A stretch of 64,000 nt of DNA from positions 186,001 through 250,000 of the forward strand of contig NZ_JANQAJ010000005.1 of assembly GCF_024707105.1 (NCBI RefSeq). The letters are read 5' to 3'. Below are positions 9,013 through 17,031 of the stretch, piece by piece. The position numbers and the translations under genes were made by a program. The stretch's first letter is position 1; every line of letters begins with the position of its first letter. A model generated the notes under the pieces. The model saw nothing but the letters and a program-made list of their open reading frames with translations. It searched no databases and was not told where the DNA came from. This stretch comes from Devosia ginsengisoli (GTDB lineage: Bacteria; Pseudomonadota; Alphaproteobacteria; Rhizobiales; Devosiaceae).

Positions 9013-9503
9013 CACTTGACCTCCGGCCAGCCGGCAATCTTGCGCGACAGGGCAATGAGCTGGGCATGCTCCTCGTCATCGAGCATGGACAGCGCTTCCC
9101 GGTCCGAGCGGTACATCTTCTCCGCCGTGGCATCGATCTGCTTCTTGCCGGCCTCGGTCACGCTGAGCACCACCGAGCGGCGGTCGTCATGCGGAATGTG
9201 CCGGGCGATCAGGCCCCGATCCTCCAGCGCCCGCACCAGCTTGGTCATGTTGGACCACTTGATCTTGAGCACATCGGCCAGCACGCCCTGGCGGATGCCC
9301 GGATTTTCCGACAAAGCCAGCAGCACGGTGAATTCGGAAATCCGGATCTCGCTCTCGCCGAACACGGTGAAGAAGCGCTCGAAGGCGGAGAGCTGGGCAA
9401 TGCGCAGCACGAAGCCGCCCGACTTCTCGAGCTCGCCCAGCGAGACGGCGGCCTTGCCGACCGCGCCATCCACGTCCTCTTCGTCGAGCTTACGGACCGC
9501 CAT
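9012..9503 (-). CDS. MarR family transcriptional regulator
   Basis: A 163-residue protein with the MarR winged helix: the GIRQGVLADVLKIKWSNMTK recognition region (about residues 72-91), LVRALEDRGLI, and the wing DDRRSVVLSVTEAGKK. MarR proteins such as CouR and HcaR sense hydroxycinnamoyl-CoA and repress cinnamate genes, so this is probably the regulator of the flanking TRAP/khl and fcs/ech units (inference). It is the first gene of the leftward operon; a long palindrome lies upstream at 9726-9760. The ATG at 9501-9503 was preferred over the GTG three bases upstream. Confidence 0.88.
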   Translation of the reverse strand: MAVRKLDEEDVDGAVGKAAVSLGELEKSGGFVLRIAQLSAFERFFTVFGESEIRISEFTVLLALSENPGIRQGVLADVLKIKWSNMTKLVRALEDRGLIARHIPHDDRRSVVLSVTEAGKKQIDATAEKMYRSDREALSMLDDEEHAQLIALSRKIAGWPEVK

Positions 9504-9725
9504 CACTTCACTTCTCCAGGTTCACTCATAGATGCCGGCAGGCCCGGCACGGGGCTTCGACAGTTACGACACCCATATCGGCAAAGACCAGCCGACCCGT
9601 CGCCGCGCTCATCGCGATCCGGCGGCAACCCCAAGGGTGGTCGCGGATTAGGCTGTTCGAAAAATCTGCCCCTTGTCGGCGTCGCGCTCCGGTGTCCCCC
9701 AACCCCGGCTTTCATACGGCTCGAC

Positions 9726-9760
9726 ATTGTTCATTTTCAAATTATTCTGAAATAAACAAT
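9726..9760. promoter_or_regulatory. 35-base imperfect palindrome, candidate MarR operator
   Basis: The left arm begins ATTGTTCATTTTCA and the right arm ends TGAAATAAACAAT, separated by AATTATTC. The element is far richer in A+T than its surroundings and lies about 220 bases upstream of marR. Dyad elements of this kind are typical binding sites of dimeric MarR proteins, so autoregulation is likely, but the distance from the start is long. Confidence 0.5.
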
Positions 9761-9846
9761 CCGCCGTCAAGTGGGAAATCGATACCATGCCCGGAAAACC
9801 GCGCTGCTTATGTCGATCTTCTGCGGGCATCCGGTGTTTGTGGCTT

Positions 9847-9951
9847 ACCCCCACCCTTGATCCCTCCCCACAAGGGGGAGGGAGACGATGAACACTGGCC
9901 TCCGAGCTGGCGCCTCCCTCCCCTTGATGGGGAGGGATTGAGGGTGGGGTG
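9847..9951. repeat. Inverted intergenic repeat pair (CCCACCCTTGATCCCTCCCC family)
   Basis: The left module reads CCCCCACCCTTGATCCCTCC and the right module is its inverted copy, each with an internal CTCCCC..GGGGAG hairpin. The pair encloses a 40-base variable core. Related pairs are at 15125-15257, 19967-20078, 38027-38158 and 42640-42770. It lies at the 3' end of the acyl-CoA dehydrogenase gene and may serve as terminator. Confidence 0.85.
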
Positions 9952-9997
9952 ACGGGAGCCACGGAACTCCGAAGTGATCCCCCCGGAAAGCCGACAC

Positions 9998-11605
9998 TCA
10001 CGCGCAGCGGGCGGCATGCAGCGCATAGCGTGCCGCCTGCATCTGCAACGCTTCCGCTGCCCCGATGCGAAAAGCCATCACGCCCGATACGGCCGCCCAA
10101 CCGGCGCGCATATAACTGTCGGCCCGATAGAGACCCGCCTCGGCATCGGCCTGCATCGCCATCATCCGCTCGCTCAACGCCTCGAACCCATCGAGCAGGG
10201 CGCCCACAGCTCGGGCCTCATCCCCTCGCGCCGCCGCCCCGGCCGCGACCTCCGCCCGCGCCCGCCGCAGGAACACCGCCAATCCCCGCCCTTCATCGCG
10301 CCACAGCCGGCGAGTGAGAAAATCCAACCCCTGCATGCCGGTCGTGCCCTCATAGATCGCCATGACGCGCGCATCGCGCAGATATTGCTCCAGCGGGTAA
10401 TCCCGCGTGTAGCCGGCCCCGCCCAGCACCTGCATGGCGGCATGGGCCGTATCGAACCCGGTTTCGGCCCCGAAGGTCTTGATCAGCGGCAACATCCAGG
10501 CCGCCAGATCCCCCAGCCCCGCATCGCCCTCCAGCCGCGCCAGGTCCATCACCGTCGCCAGCTCCAGTACGGCGGCGCGCAGGATTTCCGTGGCAGACCG
10601 GATATCGTGCAATTGCCTGATCACATCCGGATGGCTGGCAATGCTTGGCGGTGCCATATCCGGCCGCCCGCCCTGCCGGCGCTGGCCCGCATAATCTTCG
10701 GCAATATCCGCAGCAGCCGAGGCAAGACCCAGCCCCTGGCAGCCGGTGTGCAGCCGCATCGGCTCGATCATGGCAAAAAGCTGCGACAGCCCCCGGCCTT
10801 CCGCCCCCAGCAACATGCCCCTTGCTTCGCAAAAGCGCATGGCGCAGGTCGGCGAGCCATGCAGCCCCAGCTTCTCCTCGATCCGCTCGACCACCACCCC
10901 ATTGGGCACGCCATCCACATGGTCGGGTACCAGGAACAGGCTGAGCCCCCGCGTTCCCGGCTGCTCATTGCTGCGTGCCAGCAGGCAATGGCCGATCCGT
11001 CCGGCCATGTCGTGGTCGCCAAAGGAAATCCAGATTTTCTGCCCGCTGATCAGCCACGCCCCATCGCGCCACTCCGCCCGCGTCCGGATGCGCCCGATAT
11101 CCGATCCCGCTTCCGGCTCGGAAATGCAGATCGTCGCCACCCATTCGCCCGCGACCAGCTTCGGCCCCCATTCCGCGGCGGTGGCCGCATCGGCCGTCTC
11201 CGCCAGCAGATGAATGGCTCCGCGCACCGCCCCCGCCGCCATCATCAGCGCCATGCAGCCGCGGTCGAATAGCGGCCCGCACGCCGCCTGCAAGGTCAGC
11301 GGAATATCCTGCCCGCCGAATTCCGCCGGCGCATCGATCCCCAGCCAGCCCGCTTCGGCATATTGCCGGAATCCCTCGGCAAAGCCCGGCGGCAGCTTCA
11401 CCCGCCCGTCGACCACCTGCGCGCCCACCCGGTCGCCCACCGGATTGAGCGGCGCCAGCACGCTCTCTGCAAATCCCGCCGCCGCCTCGAGCATGGTAGC
11501 GACGATCACATCGTCACAATCGGGCCGCAGCGCCTGAATCCGCCGCCAGCCCGGCGTCAGCGCCAAGGCGGACAGTGTGCGCTGGGCCTGGTCGGAAAAG
11601 CTCAT
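9998..11605 (-). CDS. Acyl-CoA dehydrogenase (long, DmdC/AidB-like type)
   Basis: A 535-residue FAD-dependent acyl-CoA dehydrogenase, longer than the 380-residue classical form because of a C-terminal helical extension as in DmdC-like enzymes. Visible marks are the flavin-site segment [12 protein letters not shown] (about residue 165), [35 protein letters not shown], and the catalytic base in [11 protein letters not shown]. It shares four bases with the SDR before it and belongs to the leftward fcs-SDR-acd unit. In this setting it could oxidise dihydro-cinnamoyl-CoA (saturated side chain) to the cinnamoyl-CoA that the hydratase uses; this is inference. An apparent 787-codon frame running into it from the SDR is a frameshift artefact. 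Confidence 0.85.
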   Translation of the reverse strand: MSFSDQAQRTLSALALTPGWRRIQALRPDCDDVIVATMLEAAAGFAESVLAPLNPVGDRVGAQVVDGRVKLPPGFAEGFRQYAEAGWLGIDAPAEFGGQDIPLTLQAACGPLFDRGCMALMMAAGAVRGAIHLLAETADAATAAEWGPKLVAGEWVATICISEPEAGSDIGRIRTRAEWRDGAWLISGQKIWISFGDHDMAGRIGHCLLARSNEQPGTRGLSLFLVPDHVDGVPNGVVVERIEEKLGLHGSPTCAMRFCEARGMLLGAEGRGLSQLFAMIEPMRLHTGCQGLGLASAAADIAEDYAGQRRQGGRPDMAPPSIASHPDVIRQLHDIRSATEILRAAVLELATVMDLARLEGDAGLGDLAAWMLPLIKTFGAETGFDTAHAAMQVLGGAGYTRDYPLEQYLRDARVMAIYEGTTGMQGLDFLTRRLWRDEGRGLAVFLRRARAEVAAGAAARGDEARAVGALLDGFEALSERMMAMQADAEAGLYRADSYMRAGWAAVSGVMAFRIGAAEALQMQAARYALHAARCA

Positions 11606-12361
11606 TTCGGCTGCATGCGAATGGCGCCGTCGAGCCTGATGACCTCGCCATTGATATACTGGTTCTCGATGATGAAGCGCACCACATCGGCGAATTCGGC
11701 AGGGTCGCCGAGCCGGGCAGGGTAGGGGATAGCCGCCGCCAGGCTCTCCTGCGCTTCCTGCGGCAGGTTTTCCAGCAAAGGCGTCATGAAAATGCCCGGC
11801 GCCACCGTATTGACGCGAATACCGAAGCGGGCGAATTCCCGCGCCGCCGGCAGCGCCATCGACACGATCCCCCTTGGACGCGGCATAGGCCGCCTGTCCG
11901 ATCTGCCCCTCGAAGGCCGCGACCGAGGCGGTATTGACGATAACGCCGCGCGCTCCATCCTCGCGCTCGCCCAGCCCCGCCATGCGCTCGGCTGCCAGCC
12001 TGAGCATATTGAACGTGCCCACCAGGTTGACGCGGATCACCGTCTCGAAATCCGCCAGCGGCATCGTCCCGGCTTTGCCGAGAATTCGCCCGGCCACCCC
12101 GATGCCCGCGCAATTGACCAGAATGCGCAAGCCATCTCCCGCCGCATTGGCCACATCGAGCGCCGCCACCACATCGCCCTCGCTGGTCACATCGCCCAAC
12201 AGCGCCACCCCGCCGATCTCGCCGGCCACGGCCTCGGCCGCCTCCCGGTTGCGGTCGAACACATGCACCACCGCGCCATGCCGTGCCAGCAGCCGCGCCG
12301 TGGCCGCCCCGAGCCCCGATCCACCCCCCGTCACCACGGCGCTCGCGCCTTCGATCCTCAT
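11602..12361 (-). CDS. HSD17B10-like 3-hydroxyacyl-CoA dehydrogenase (SDR), with one frame slip
   Basis: An SDR of about 252 residues that is split by one frame slip at a run of five C (11869-11873 on the plus strand, G on the coding strand). Before it: [36 protein letters not shown] and YAASK. After it, in another frame: [39 protein letters not shown] and [15 protein letters not shown]. The latter tail is very close to type-II 3-hydroxyacyl-CoA dehydrogenase (HSD17B10). Removing one G or adding two restores a full-length enzyme with the Ser-Tyr-Lys triad. In the hydroxycinnamate pathway it would oxidise the beta-hydroxyacyl-CoA made by the hydratase. It overlaps fcs and the acyl-CoA dehydrogenase by four bases each (ATGA). 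Confidence 0.8.
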
Positions 12362-14211
12362 GCCGCAATCTCCCCGTCTGCCTGGATGATGTCCGGCCCG
12401 CCGGCATAAAGCGCCTCGACCAGCTCGCCCCGCTGCGCCAGCACCGCGCGCTGGTTGATCGACCCCTTGTCCGTCACCTCGCCCTTCTCGAAGCGCAACG
12501 GCTCGCGCATCACCAATATCCGTCGGATCCGCGTCGCCGACCCATTGGCCGCGTGCTGATGCGCCGCCAGCCGCTCGGCCAAAGCTGCCCGCACGCGCGG
12601 ATGCTCCAGCACGTCGGCATCATCAAGCTCCGGCTCCCCCACCAGCTCGCGCAGAGCCGGCATGAAGGGCACCACCAGCGCCCCCAGCTCGGCCCGGTTC
12701 TCCCCGGTAATGACCGCATCGCGGATCAGCCCGCCGAACTGGTTGACCACCTGCGCCCGCAATACGCCCACCGCCACCCAGGTCCCGGTATTGAGCTTGA
12801 AATTCTCCGCCGTGCGGCCATCGAAATAAAAGCCCCCGCGAGGATCGCCCGGCGTCGCGAATTTCACCGCATCCCCGATCCGGTAAAACCCCTCCGCATC
12901 GAACGCCTCCGCCGTCAGCCTGGGATTGTTCCAGTAACCCGGCGTGACATTGGGCCCCCTAAGCCGCAGCTCGTATTTGTCGCCTACCGGCACCAGCTTG
13001 ACGGTGACGCCCTGGGCCGGAATGCCGATATTGCCCGGCCCATCTTGTGGCTCGGTGCAATAGAGGGCAAAGGGGCCGGTTTCGGTCGAGCCCAGCCCCG
13101 TGGTCATGGGCACGCGCTCGCCCAGCGTCTGTTCGGACAGTTCCACCAGCGCGCCCCAGCTATGCTGCGCCAGTCCCGCCCCGGCATACATCAGCATGTT
13201 GAGCCGCGAAAAGAAGCTGCGCCGCAACTGCTCGTCCTCGCGCATGGCGCCGATCAGCATCTCGAAGCCCGCCGGCACGTTGAAATACCAGGTCGGCGCA
13301 ATCTCGCGCAGATTGGCGATGGTCTGGCCGATCAGTGCCGGGCTGGGCTTGCCGCGATCGATATAATAGCTGCCGCCATTATAGATCGTGAGGTTGAACA
13401 CCTTGTTGCCGCTCGCCGTATGGTTCCACGGCGCCCAGTCCACCACGACAGGCGGCTCGTCGCGCATGAAGGCATAGCAATCGGCGATCATCTCCTGGTT
13501 GGAACACAGCATGCGCTGCGTCTGGATCACCGCCTTGGGCGCCCCCGTCGTGCCCGAAGTGAAGAGGAATTTGGCCACCGTATCCGGCCCGGTCGCGGCA
13601 AAAGCCGCATCCACCGCCTCGGTGGGCTGGGTGGCGACAATGGACTCGAACGTGTGTGTATTGCCGCGGCCATCAGGCAGGTTGCGTTGCGCGGCCAGCG
13701 GCATATCCCTGCCGAACACCGCATCGACCGCCGGGGCGAAAGCCGTCCCGTCATCGGCAAACACCATGCCCGGCACGATCTGCCCGGCAATCTCGCGCAG
13801 CTTGGCAAAACCCGACGCGGCGCTGGCATAGGCCGGCGCGATGGCGGCCGAAGGCACGCCGACATGCTGCGCGCCCAGCGCCATCAACGCATGTTCGATG
13901 GAATTTTCCGACAGGATCACCAGCGGCCTCTCCGCCGAAAGCCCCGCAGCGAGCAGGAAAGTGCCGATGCGCCGCACCAGGTCCAGCGCCTCGCCATAGC
14001 GCACTTCGCGCCACGGGCCATCGCCCGCCCGGTCCGCCATCCACACGCGATCGGGCGCCACCTGCGCCCAGTGGATCAGCCGCTCATTGAGCCGCCGCGG
14101 ATAAGGCCCGAGTGGGTCCTCGCGCCAGATGATGAATTCGCCATTCGCCCGTTCCTCCCAGGCGAGCTTTGGCGACCACACCCTGACCTTGCGCGCAGCC
14201 TTTTCGGCCAT
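12358..14211 (-). CDS. fcs: Feruloyl-CoA synthase (AMP-forming)
   Basis: A 617-residue acyl-adenylate-forming ligase. The P-loop is KFLFTSGTTGAPKAV (about residue 205), followed by VDWAPWNHTASGN, the adenine motif MTTGLGSTETGP (about 365), GFYRIGDAVKF and the hinge FDGRTAENFKLNTGTWV. The WxPWNHTxxGN and TGTWV segments are typical of feruloyl-CoA synthases, which start catabolism of ferulate, coumarate and caffeate by making the CoA thioester with ATP. It is the first gene of the leftward unit fcs-SDR-acd and is divergent from the hydratase gene, with a 94-base promoter region between them. Confidence 0.9.
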   Translation of the reverse strand: MAEKAARKVRVWSPKLAWEERANGEFIIWREDPLGPYPRRLNERLIHWAQVAPDRVWMADRAGDGPWREVRYGEALDLVRRIGTFLLAAGLSAERPLVILSENSIEHALMALGAQHVGVPSAAIAPAYASAASGFAKLREIAGQIVPGMVFADDGTAFAPAVDAVFGRDMPLAAQRNLPDGRGNTHTFESIVATQPTEAVDAAFAATGPDTVAKFLFTSGTTGAPKAVIQTQRMLCSNQEMIADCYAFMRDEPPVVVDWAPWNHTASGNKVFNLTIYNGGSYYIDRGKPSPALIGQTIANLREIAPTWYFNVPAGFEMLIGAMREDEQLRRSFFSRLNMLMYAGAGLAQHSWGALVELSEQTLGERVPMTTGLGSTETGPFALYCTEPQDGPGNIGIPAQGVTVKLVPVGDKYELRLRGPNVTPGYWNNPRLTAEAFDAEGFYRIGDAVKFATPGDPRGGFYFDGRTAENFKLNTGTWVAVGVLRAQVVNQFGGLIRDAVITGENRAELGALVVPFMPALRELVGEPELDDADVLEHPRVRAALAERLAAHQHAANGSATRIRRILVMREPLRFEKGEVTDKGSINQRAVLAQRGELVEALYAGGPDIIQADGEIAA

Positions 14212-14244
14212 GACCTTCCCCTCCCGGTCAGTCTTTCCAAATTT

Positions 14245-14273
14245 GTTTACAAGGAAACTATCTACCTGTAAAC
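14245..14273. promoter_or_regulatory. Inverted repeat in the fcs/hydratase divergent promoter
   Basis: Arms GTTTAC (14245-14250) and GTAAAC (14268-14273) are perfectly complementary. The left half also forms a smaller GTTT-N6-AAAC dyad (14245-14258). The block is the AT-rich part of the 94-base gap between the two divergent genes, where one regulator could control both. The local MarR is the obvious candidate (inference). Confidence 0.5.
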
Positions 14274-14305
14274 GATCAAGCATGGTTTTCCGGGGGGACG
14301 CTGCC

Positions 14306-15097
14306 ATGGCTGCGGAGACGAGCGCATTCGTGACCTATGAGCTCAAGGGCGCGGTGGCCCATATCGGGCTCAACCGCCCCGAAAAGCGCAATGCCATGAA
14401 CGACCGTTTCGTCGATATGCTCGCCGAGGCCATTGCCCGCGCCGAGAACGAGGCCAAGGCTGCGGTCCTCTTCGGCCATGGCGACCATTTCTGCGCCGGC
14501 CTCGACCTTGCCGAACACGTCGAAAAGACTCCCTTCGAAGGCGTCCGCGGCTCGCGCCGCTGGCACGCCGTCACCGCGGGCATGCAGCATGGCACCATTC
14601 CCTGGGTCTCGGCTTTGCATGGCGGCGTCATCGGCGGCGGCATGGAACTGGCCGCCGCCACCCATATTCGCGTCTCCGACCGCTCTTCCTTCTTCGCTTT
14701 GCCCGAGGGCCAGCGCGGCATTTTTGTCGGCGGTGGCGGCTCGGTCCGCATCGCCCGCCTGCTCGGCGTGGCCCGCATGAGCGACATGATGCTGACCGGC
14801 CGCGTCATTTCCCCCGACGAAGCCGAGCGCTGGAACCTCGTGCAATATGTGGTCGAGACCGGCGAGGCACGCGACAAGGCGCATGCTCTGGCCGAAGTCA
14901 TGGCCACCAATGCCGAAATTTCCAACTACGCCATCATCAATGCGCTGCCCCGCATCCAGGACATGGCCAAGGAAGACGGCCTCTTCGTCGAATCCTTCAT
15001 CGCCTCCTTCACCGCCACCAGCCCGGAGGCTGAGGAAAGACTGCGCGCCTTCCTGGAAAAGCGCGTGGCAAGGATCAAGGCGCCTGACGCGGAGTAG
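14306..15097 (+). CDS. Enoyl-CoA hydratase/isomerase family protein (probable hydroxycinnamoyl-CoA hydratase)
   Basis: A 263-residue crotonase. It has GLNRPEKRNAMN (residue 20 onward), the CoA/oxyanion segment HFCAGLDLAEH, the GGVIGGGMELA helix and ALPEGQRGIFVGGGG. Both glutamates that correspond to the two catalytic acids of enoyl-CoA hydratase are present (GGGMELA and LPEGQ), so it can add water. With fcs opposite it would hydrate feruloyl- or coumaroyl-CoA; the presence of a 3-hydroxyacyl-CoA dehydrogenase suggests that the hydroxyacyl-CoA goes on through beta-oxidation rather than retro-aldol cleavage to vanillin. The ATG at 14306 has a GGGGGGA ribosome site; an in-frame ATG at 14282 is an alternative. 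Confidence 0.85.
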   Translation: MAAETSAFVTYELKGAVAHIGLNRPEKRNAMNDRFVDMLAEAIARAENEAKAAVLFGHGDHFCAGLDLAEHVEKTPFEGVRGSRRWHAVTAGMQHGTIPWVSALHGGVIGGGMELAAATHIRVSDRSSFFALPEGQRGIFVGGGGSVRIARLLGVARMSDMMLTGRVISPDEAERWNLVQYVVETGEARDKAHALAEVMATNAEISNYAIINALPRIQDMAKEDGLFVESFIASFTATSPEAEERLRAFLEKRVARIKAPDAE

Positions 15098-15124
15098 GCT
15101 CCTCGGAGCCCCGTGCGTATGACT

Positions 15125-15257
15125 CCACCCCAGCCTCAATCCCTCCCCATCAAGGGGAGGGAGGCGATGGGCCGGCCTTCAAGGGTCGTCCCGGATATCA
15201 CCCCAGTCATGGAGCGGGCTTCCCTCCCCTTGTGGGGAGGGAATGAGGGTGGGGGTG
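15125..15257. repeat. Inverted intergenic repeat pair (CCTCATTCCCTCCCC family)
   Basis: Left module with CCTCAATCCCTCCCCATCAA, right module CCTCCCCTTGTGGGGAGGGA and its extension ATGAGGGTGGGGGTGA, in inverted orientation around a variable core. It lies between the convergent hydratase and O-demethylase genes, a natural terminator position. Confidence 0.85.
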
Positions 15258-15289
15258 AGTCACACGAACCGGACCACCTGCTGGTAAAA

Positions 15290-16702
15290 CTAGCGCTTCT
15301 TGCTGCGCCAGCTATCCGCATAGTTCTCGCGCGCTTCGGCCGCATAAGGCGTCGGCGACACCCGCACGCGGATTTCCGCCTGCTTGTGCCGTTCCGTGGA
15401 CGTCTTCTTCGTGCCGCCATCGGGCTCGCCCCAGACCAGCGTCAGCACGTCGCCCACCTGCACATCGGCGTCCACCACGCCGAGCGAAAGCATGCAGCGC
15501 TCATTGTAGGAATAGCCGTTGAACATCGACATACCGACCATTTTGCCGTCGCGCAGCACCATGTCGGCGCTGGTCGAGGCATAGTTGGGCTGCGGGAAGT
15601 CGATCCACTTGTAGTGATCTTCCCCGGGCCGGAAGGCCGAGGCGATGACGTCGACCACATCCTCGGCATTCCACTCGAAGGTCACCTTCTTGCGGTTCTT
15701 GCCGGTCTTCATCTTTTCCAGCGCCGCCTTGCCGACGAAGTCGTCCTTCTTCCAGCCGATATAGAAGTCGTAGCCCAATTCGAACGGGTGGACGTAATAG
15801 TCCTCGATATTGTCGGAGACGAAGCTGCCGCCGATGGCGCCGATGGATTCATAGGCGTCGGTCGCGAGCCAATCACGATATTCCGCCAGCATGCCGTCGC
15901 CGGTATAGATGCCGGGGAGCGGGGAGGGGATCCAGCCCGATTCCAGCGTGTTGGTGGAATAGGCCCGGCTACCGCAGCGCACCAGGTCGACATTGGCAGC
16001 GCGCGCCGCTTCGAGGATGCAGTTGAGGATGTAGCTCTTGTCCTCATAGGGACCCCAGATTTCCAGCCCCGGCGCGCCCGACATGCCGTGGCGCAAAGCC
16101 CGCACCTTCTTCGAGCCCACATTGATGAAATCGGTGTGGAAGAACTTGATGTCGGGCACTGGCCCGCCATGCATCTTCTCGAAGATCTTCGGCGCTTCCG
16201 GCCCCTGGATCTGGTAGCGGTAATGCGTGCGCAGCACGCGCTCGCCCTCGGGTCGCGAGGTGGAGCGCGGGTCGTGCTTGACGCGGATGTTCCACTTGCC
16301 ATTGGCGGCGCAGAACATCAGCCAGTTTGATGTCGGCGCCCGGCCCACCAGCACGAACTTGTCCTCGCGCTCGCGGAAGATGATGTGGTCGCCGATAATG
16401 TGGCCATTGGGCGTCACCGGCACGAAATGCTTGGCGCGGTTGAGGTCGAAATTGGCGAAGGAATTGATGCCGTGATGCGACAGGAATTTCTCCGCATCCG
16501 GCCCTTCCACGGTCAACTCGTCCATATGGTGCGACTGGTCGAACAACACGGCCGAATGGCGCCAGGCGGCCTGCTCGGTGCGCCAGTTGCTGAATTCGGG
16601 CGTCACCACCGGGTATACATACATCCCGATCTGCGAATTGCGCAGCCGGCCCACAATATCCGGATTTTCTCTTAAAATGTCGCCAAGACTGGATGCCACC
16701 AT
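15290..16702 (-). CDS. ligM: LigM/DesA-type tetrahydrofolate-dependent aromatic O-demethylase
   Basis: A 470-residue protein of the GcvT (aminomethyltransferase) fold. The segments LRNSQIGMYVYPVVTPEFSN, WRHSAVLFDQSHHMDEL, VPVTPNGHIIGDHIIF, LVGRAPTSNWLM, RHGMSGAPGLEIWGPYE, SNIEDYYVHPFELGY-like and MSMFNGYSYNE follow Sphingobium LigM/DesA closely, as does the length (471). Those enzymes move the methoxy methyl group of vanillate, 3-O-methylgallate or syringate to tetrahydrofolate. Downstream of ferulate degradation this would open the ring-cleavage route. The ATG at 16700-16702 has a GGAGG site; an upstream ATG at 16741 falls inside the GntR operator and is less likely. Confidence 0.88.
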   Translation of the reverse strand: MVASSLGDILRENPDIVGRLRNSQIGMYVYPVVTPEFSNWRTEQAAWRHSAVLFDQSHHMDELTVEGPDAEKFLSHHGINSFANFDLNRAKHFVPVTPNGHIIGDHIIFREREDKFVLVGRAPTSNWLMFCAANGKWNIRVKHDPRSTSRPEGERVLRTHYRYQIQGPEAPKIFEKMHGGPVPDIKFFHTDFINVGSKKVRALRHGMSGAPGLEIWGPYEDKSYILNCILEAARAANVDLVRCGSRAYSTNTLESGWIPSPLPGIYTGDGMLAEYRDWLATDAYESIGAIGGSFVSDNIEDYYVHPFELGYDFYIGWKKDDFVGKAALEKMKTGKNRKKVTFEWNAEDVVDVIASAFRPGEDHYKWIDFPQPNYASTSADMVLRDGKMVGMSMFNGYSYNERCMLSLGVVDADVQVGDVLTLVWGEPDGGTKKTSTERHKQAEIRVRVSPTPYAAEARENYADSWRSKKR

Positions 16703-16731
16703 GGTCGTTCCTCCCGCATTTACTGCTATTG

Positions 16732-16741
16732 ATGTATACAT
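16732..16741. promoter_or_regulatory. GntR-type operator upstream of ligM
   Basis: The perfect 10-base palindrome ATGTATACAT lies 30 bases before the ligM start. Its TGTATACA core fits the GT..AC half-site pattern of FadR/VanR-subfamily GntR regulators. The same core occurs upstream of the adjacent gntR gene (17824-17831). Confidence 0.7.
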
Positions 16742-16865
16742 AATGCGCTGAAGGCAGACGGGATTGCAAGAGCGTTTCAGGCCATGGCGGACGGAAGCTG
16801 GGGGATTCTCAGCGGCTGTCGCCGGTGCCCATGTCGCGGGGTGCTCCCTTCAGATGTCTGGGCTC

Positions 16866-17010
16866 TTTCCCCTTCTCCCCTCGTGGGAGAAGGTGCCCGA
16901 AGGGCGGATGAGGGGGTGCCGAGCTAACCCCCGACATTAAGGCATGGGATGACGCGGAAATCCGCTGGACGCGGATTTCCACCCTCTCCCACAAGTGGAG
17001 GGGTTGGCCG
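16866..17010. repeat. Intergenic palindromic repeat pair (CTCATCCGCCCTTCGGGC family)
   Basis: A CCCCTTCTCCC/GGGAGAAGGTGCCCGAAGGG module with GGCGGATGAGGGGG, followed by a GGAAATCCGC..GCGGATTTCC inverted repeat at about 16957-16980 and a CCCTCTCCCAC module. It fills most of the 329-base gap between ligM and the 3' end of gntR; no gene was seen in that gap. Confidence 0.75.
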
Positions 17011-17031
17011 GGTTTGAGAATGAGGCGACCC

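Larger units (their letters stand above)
9504..9997. other. Intergenic region upstream of marR, no gene
   Basis: About 490 bases between marR and the acyl-CoA dehydrogenase, both leftward. It holds an AT-rich block with a long palindrome (9726-9760), probably the marR promoter region, and a GC-rich repeat pair (9847-9951) just downstream of the acyl-CoA dehydrogenase stop. Open frames through it have no family features. Confidence 0.7.

Noticed and set aside
9998..12361. A single 787-codon frame joining an SDR start to an acyl-CoA dehydrogenase
   Set aside because: The middle part (after YAASKG) loses SDR features while the true SDR tail continues in another frame; the dehydrogenase has its own ATGA-coupled start at 11605. 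It is a frameshift artefact, not a fusion enzyme.
16703..16741. Upstream ATG (16741) as start of ligM
   Set aside because: It would place the start inside the GntR operator and add 13 residues absent in LigM/DesA; the ATG at 16702 has a GGAGG site.
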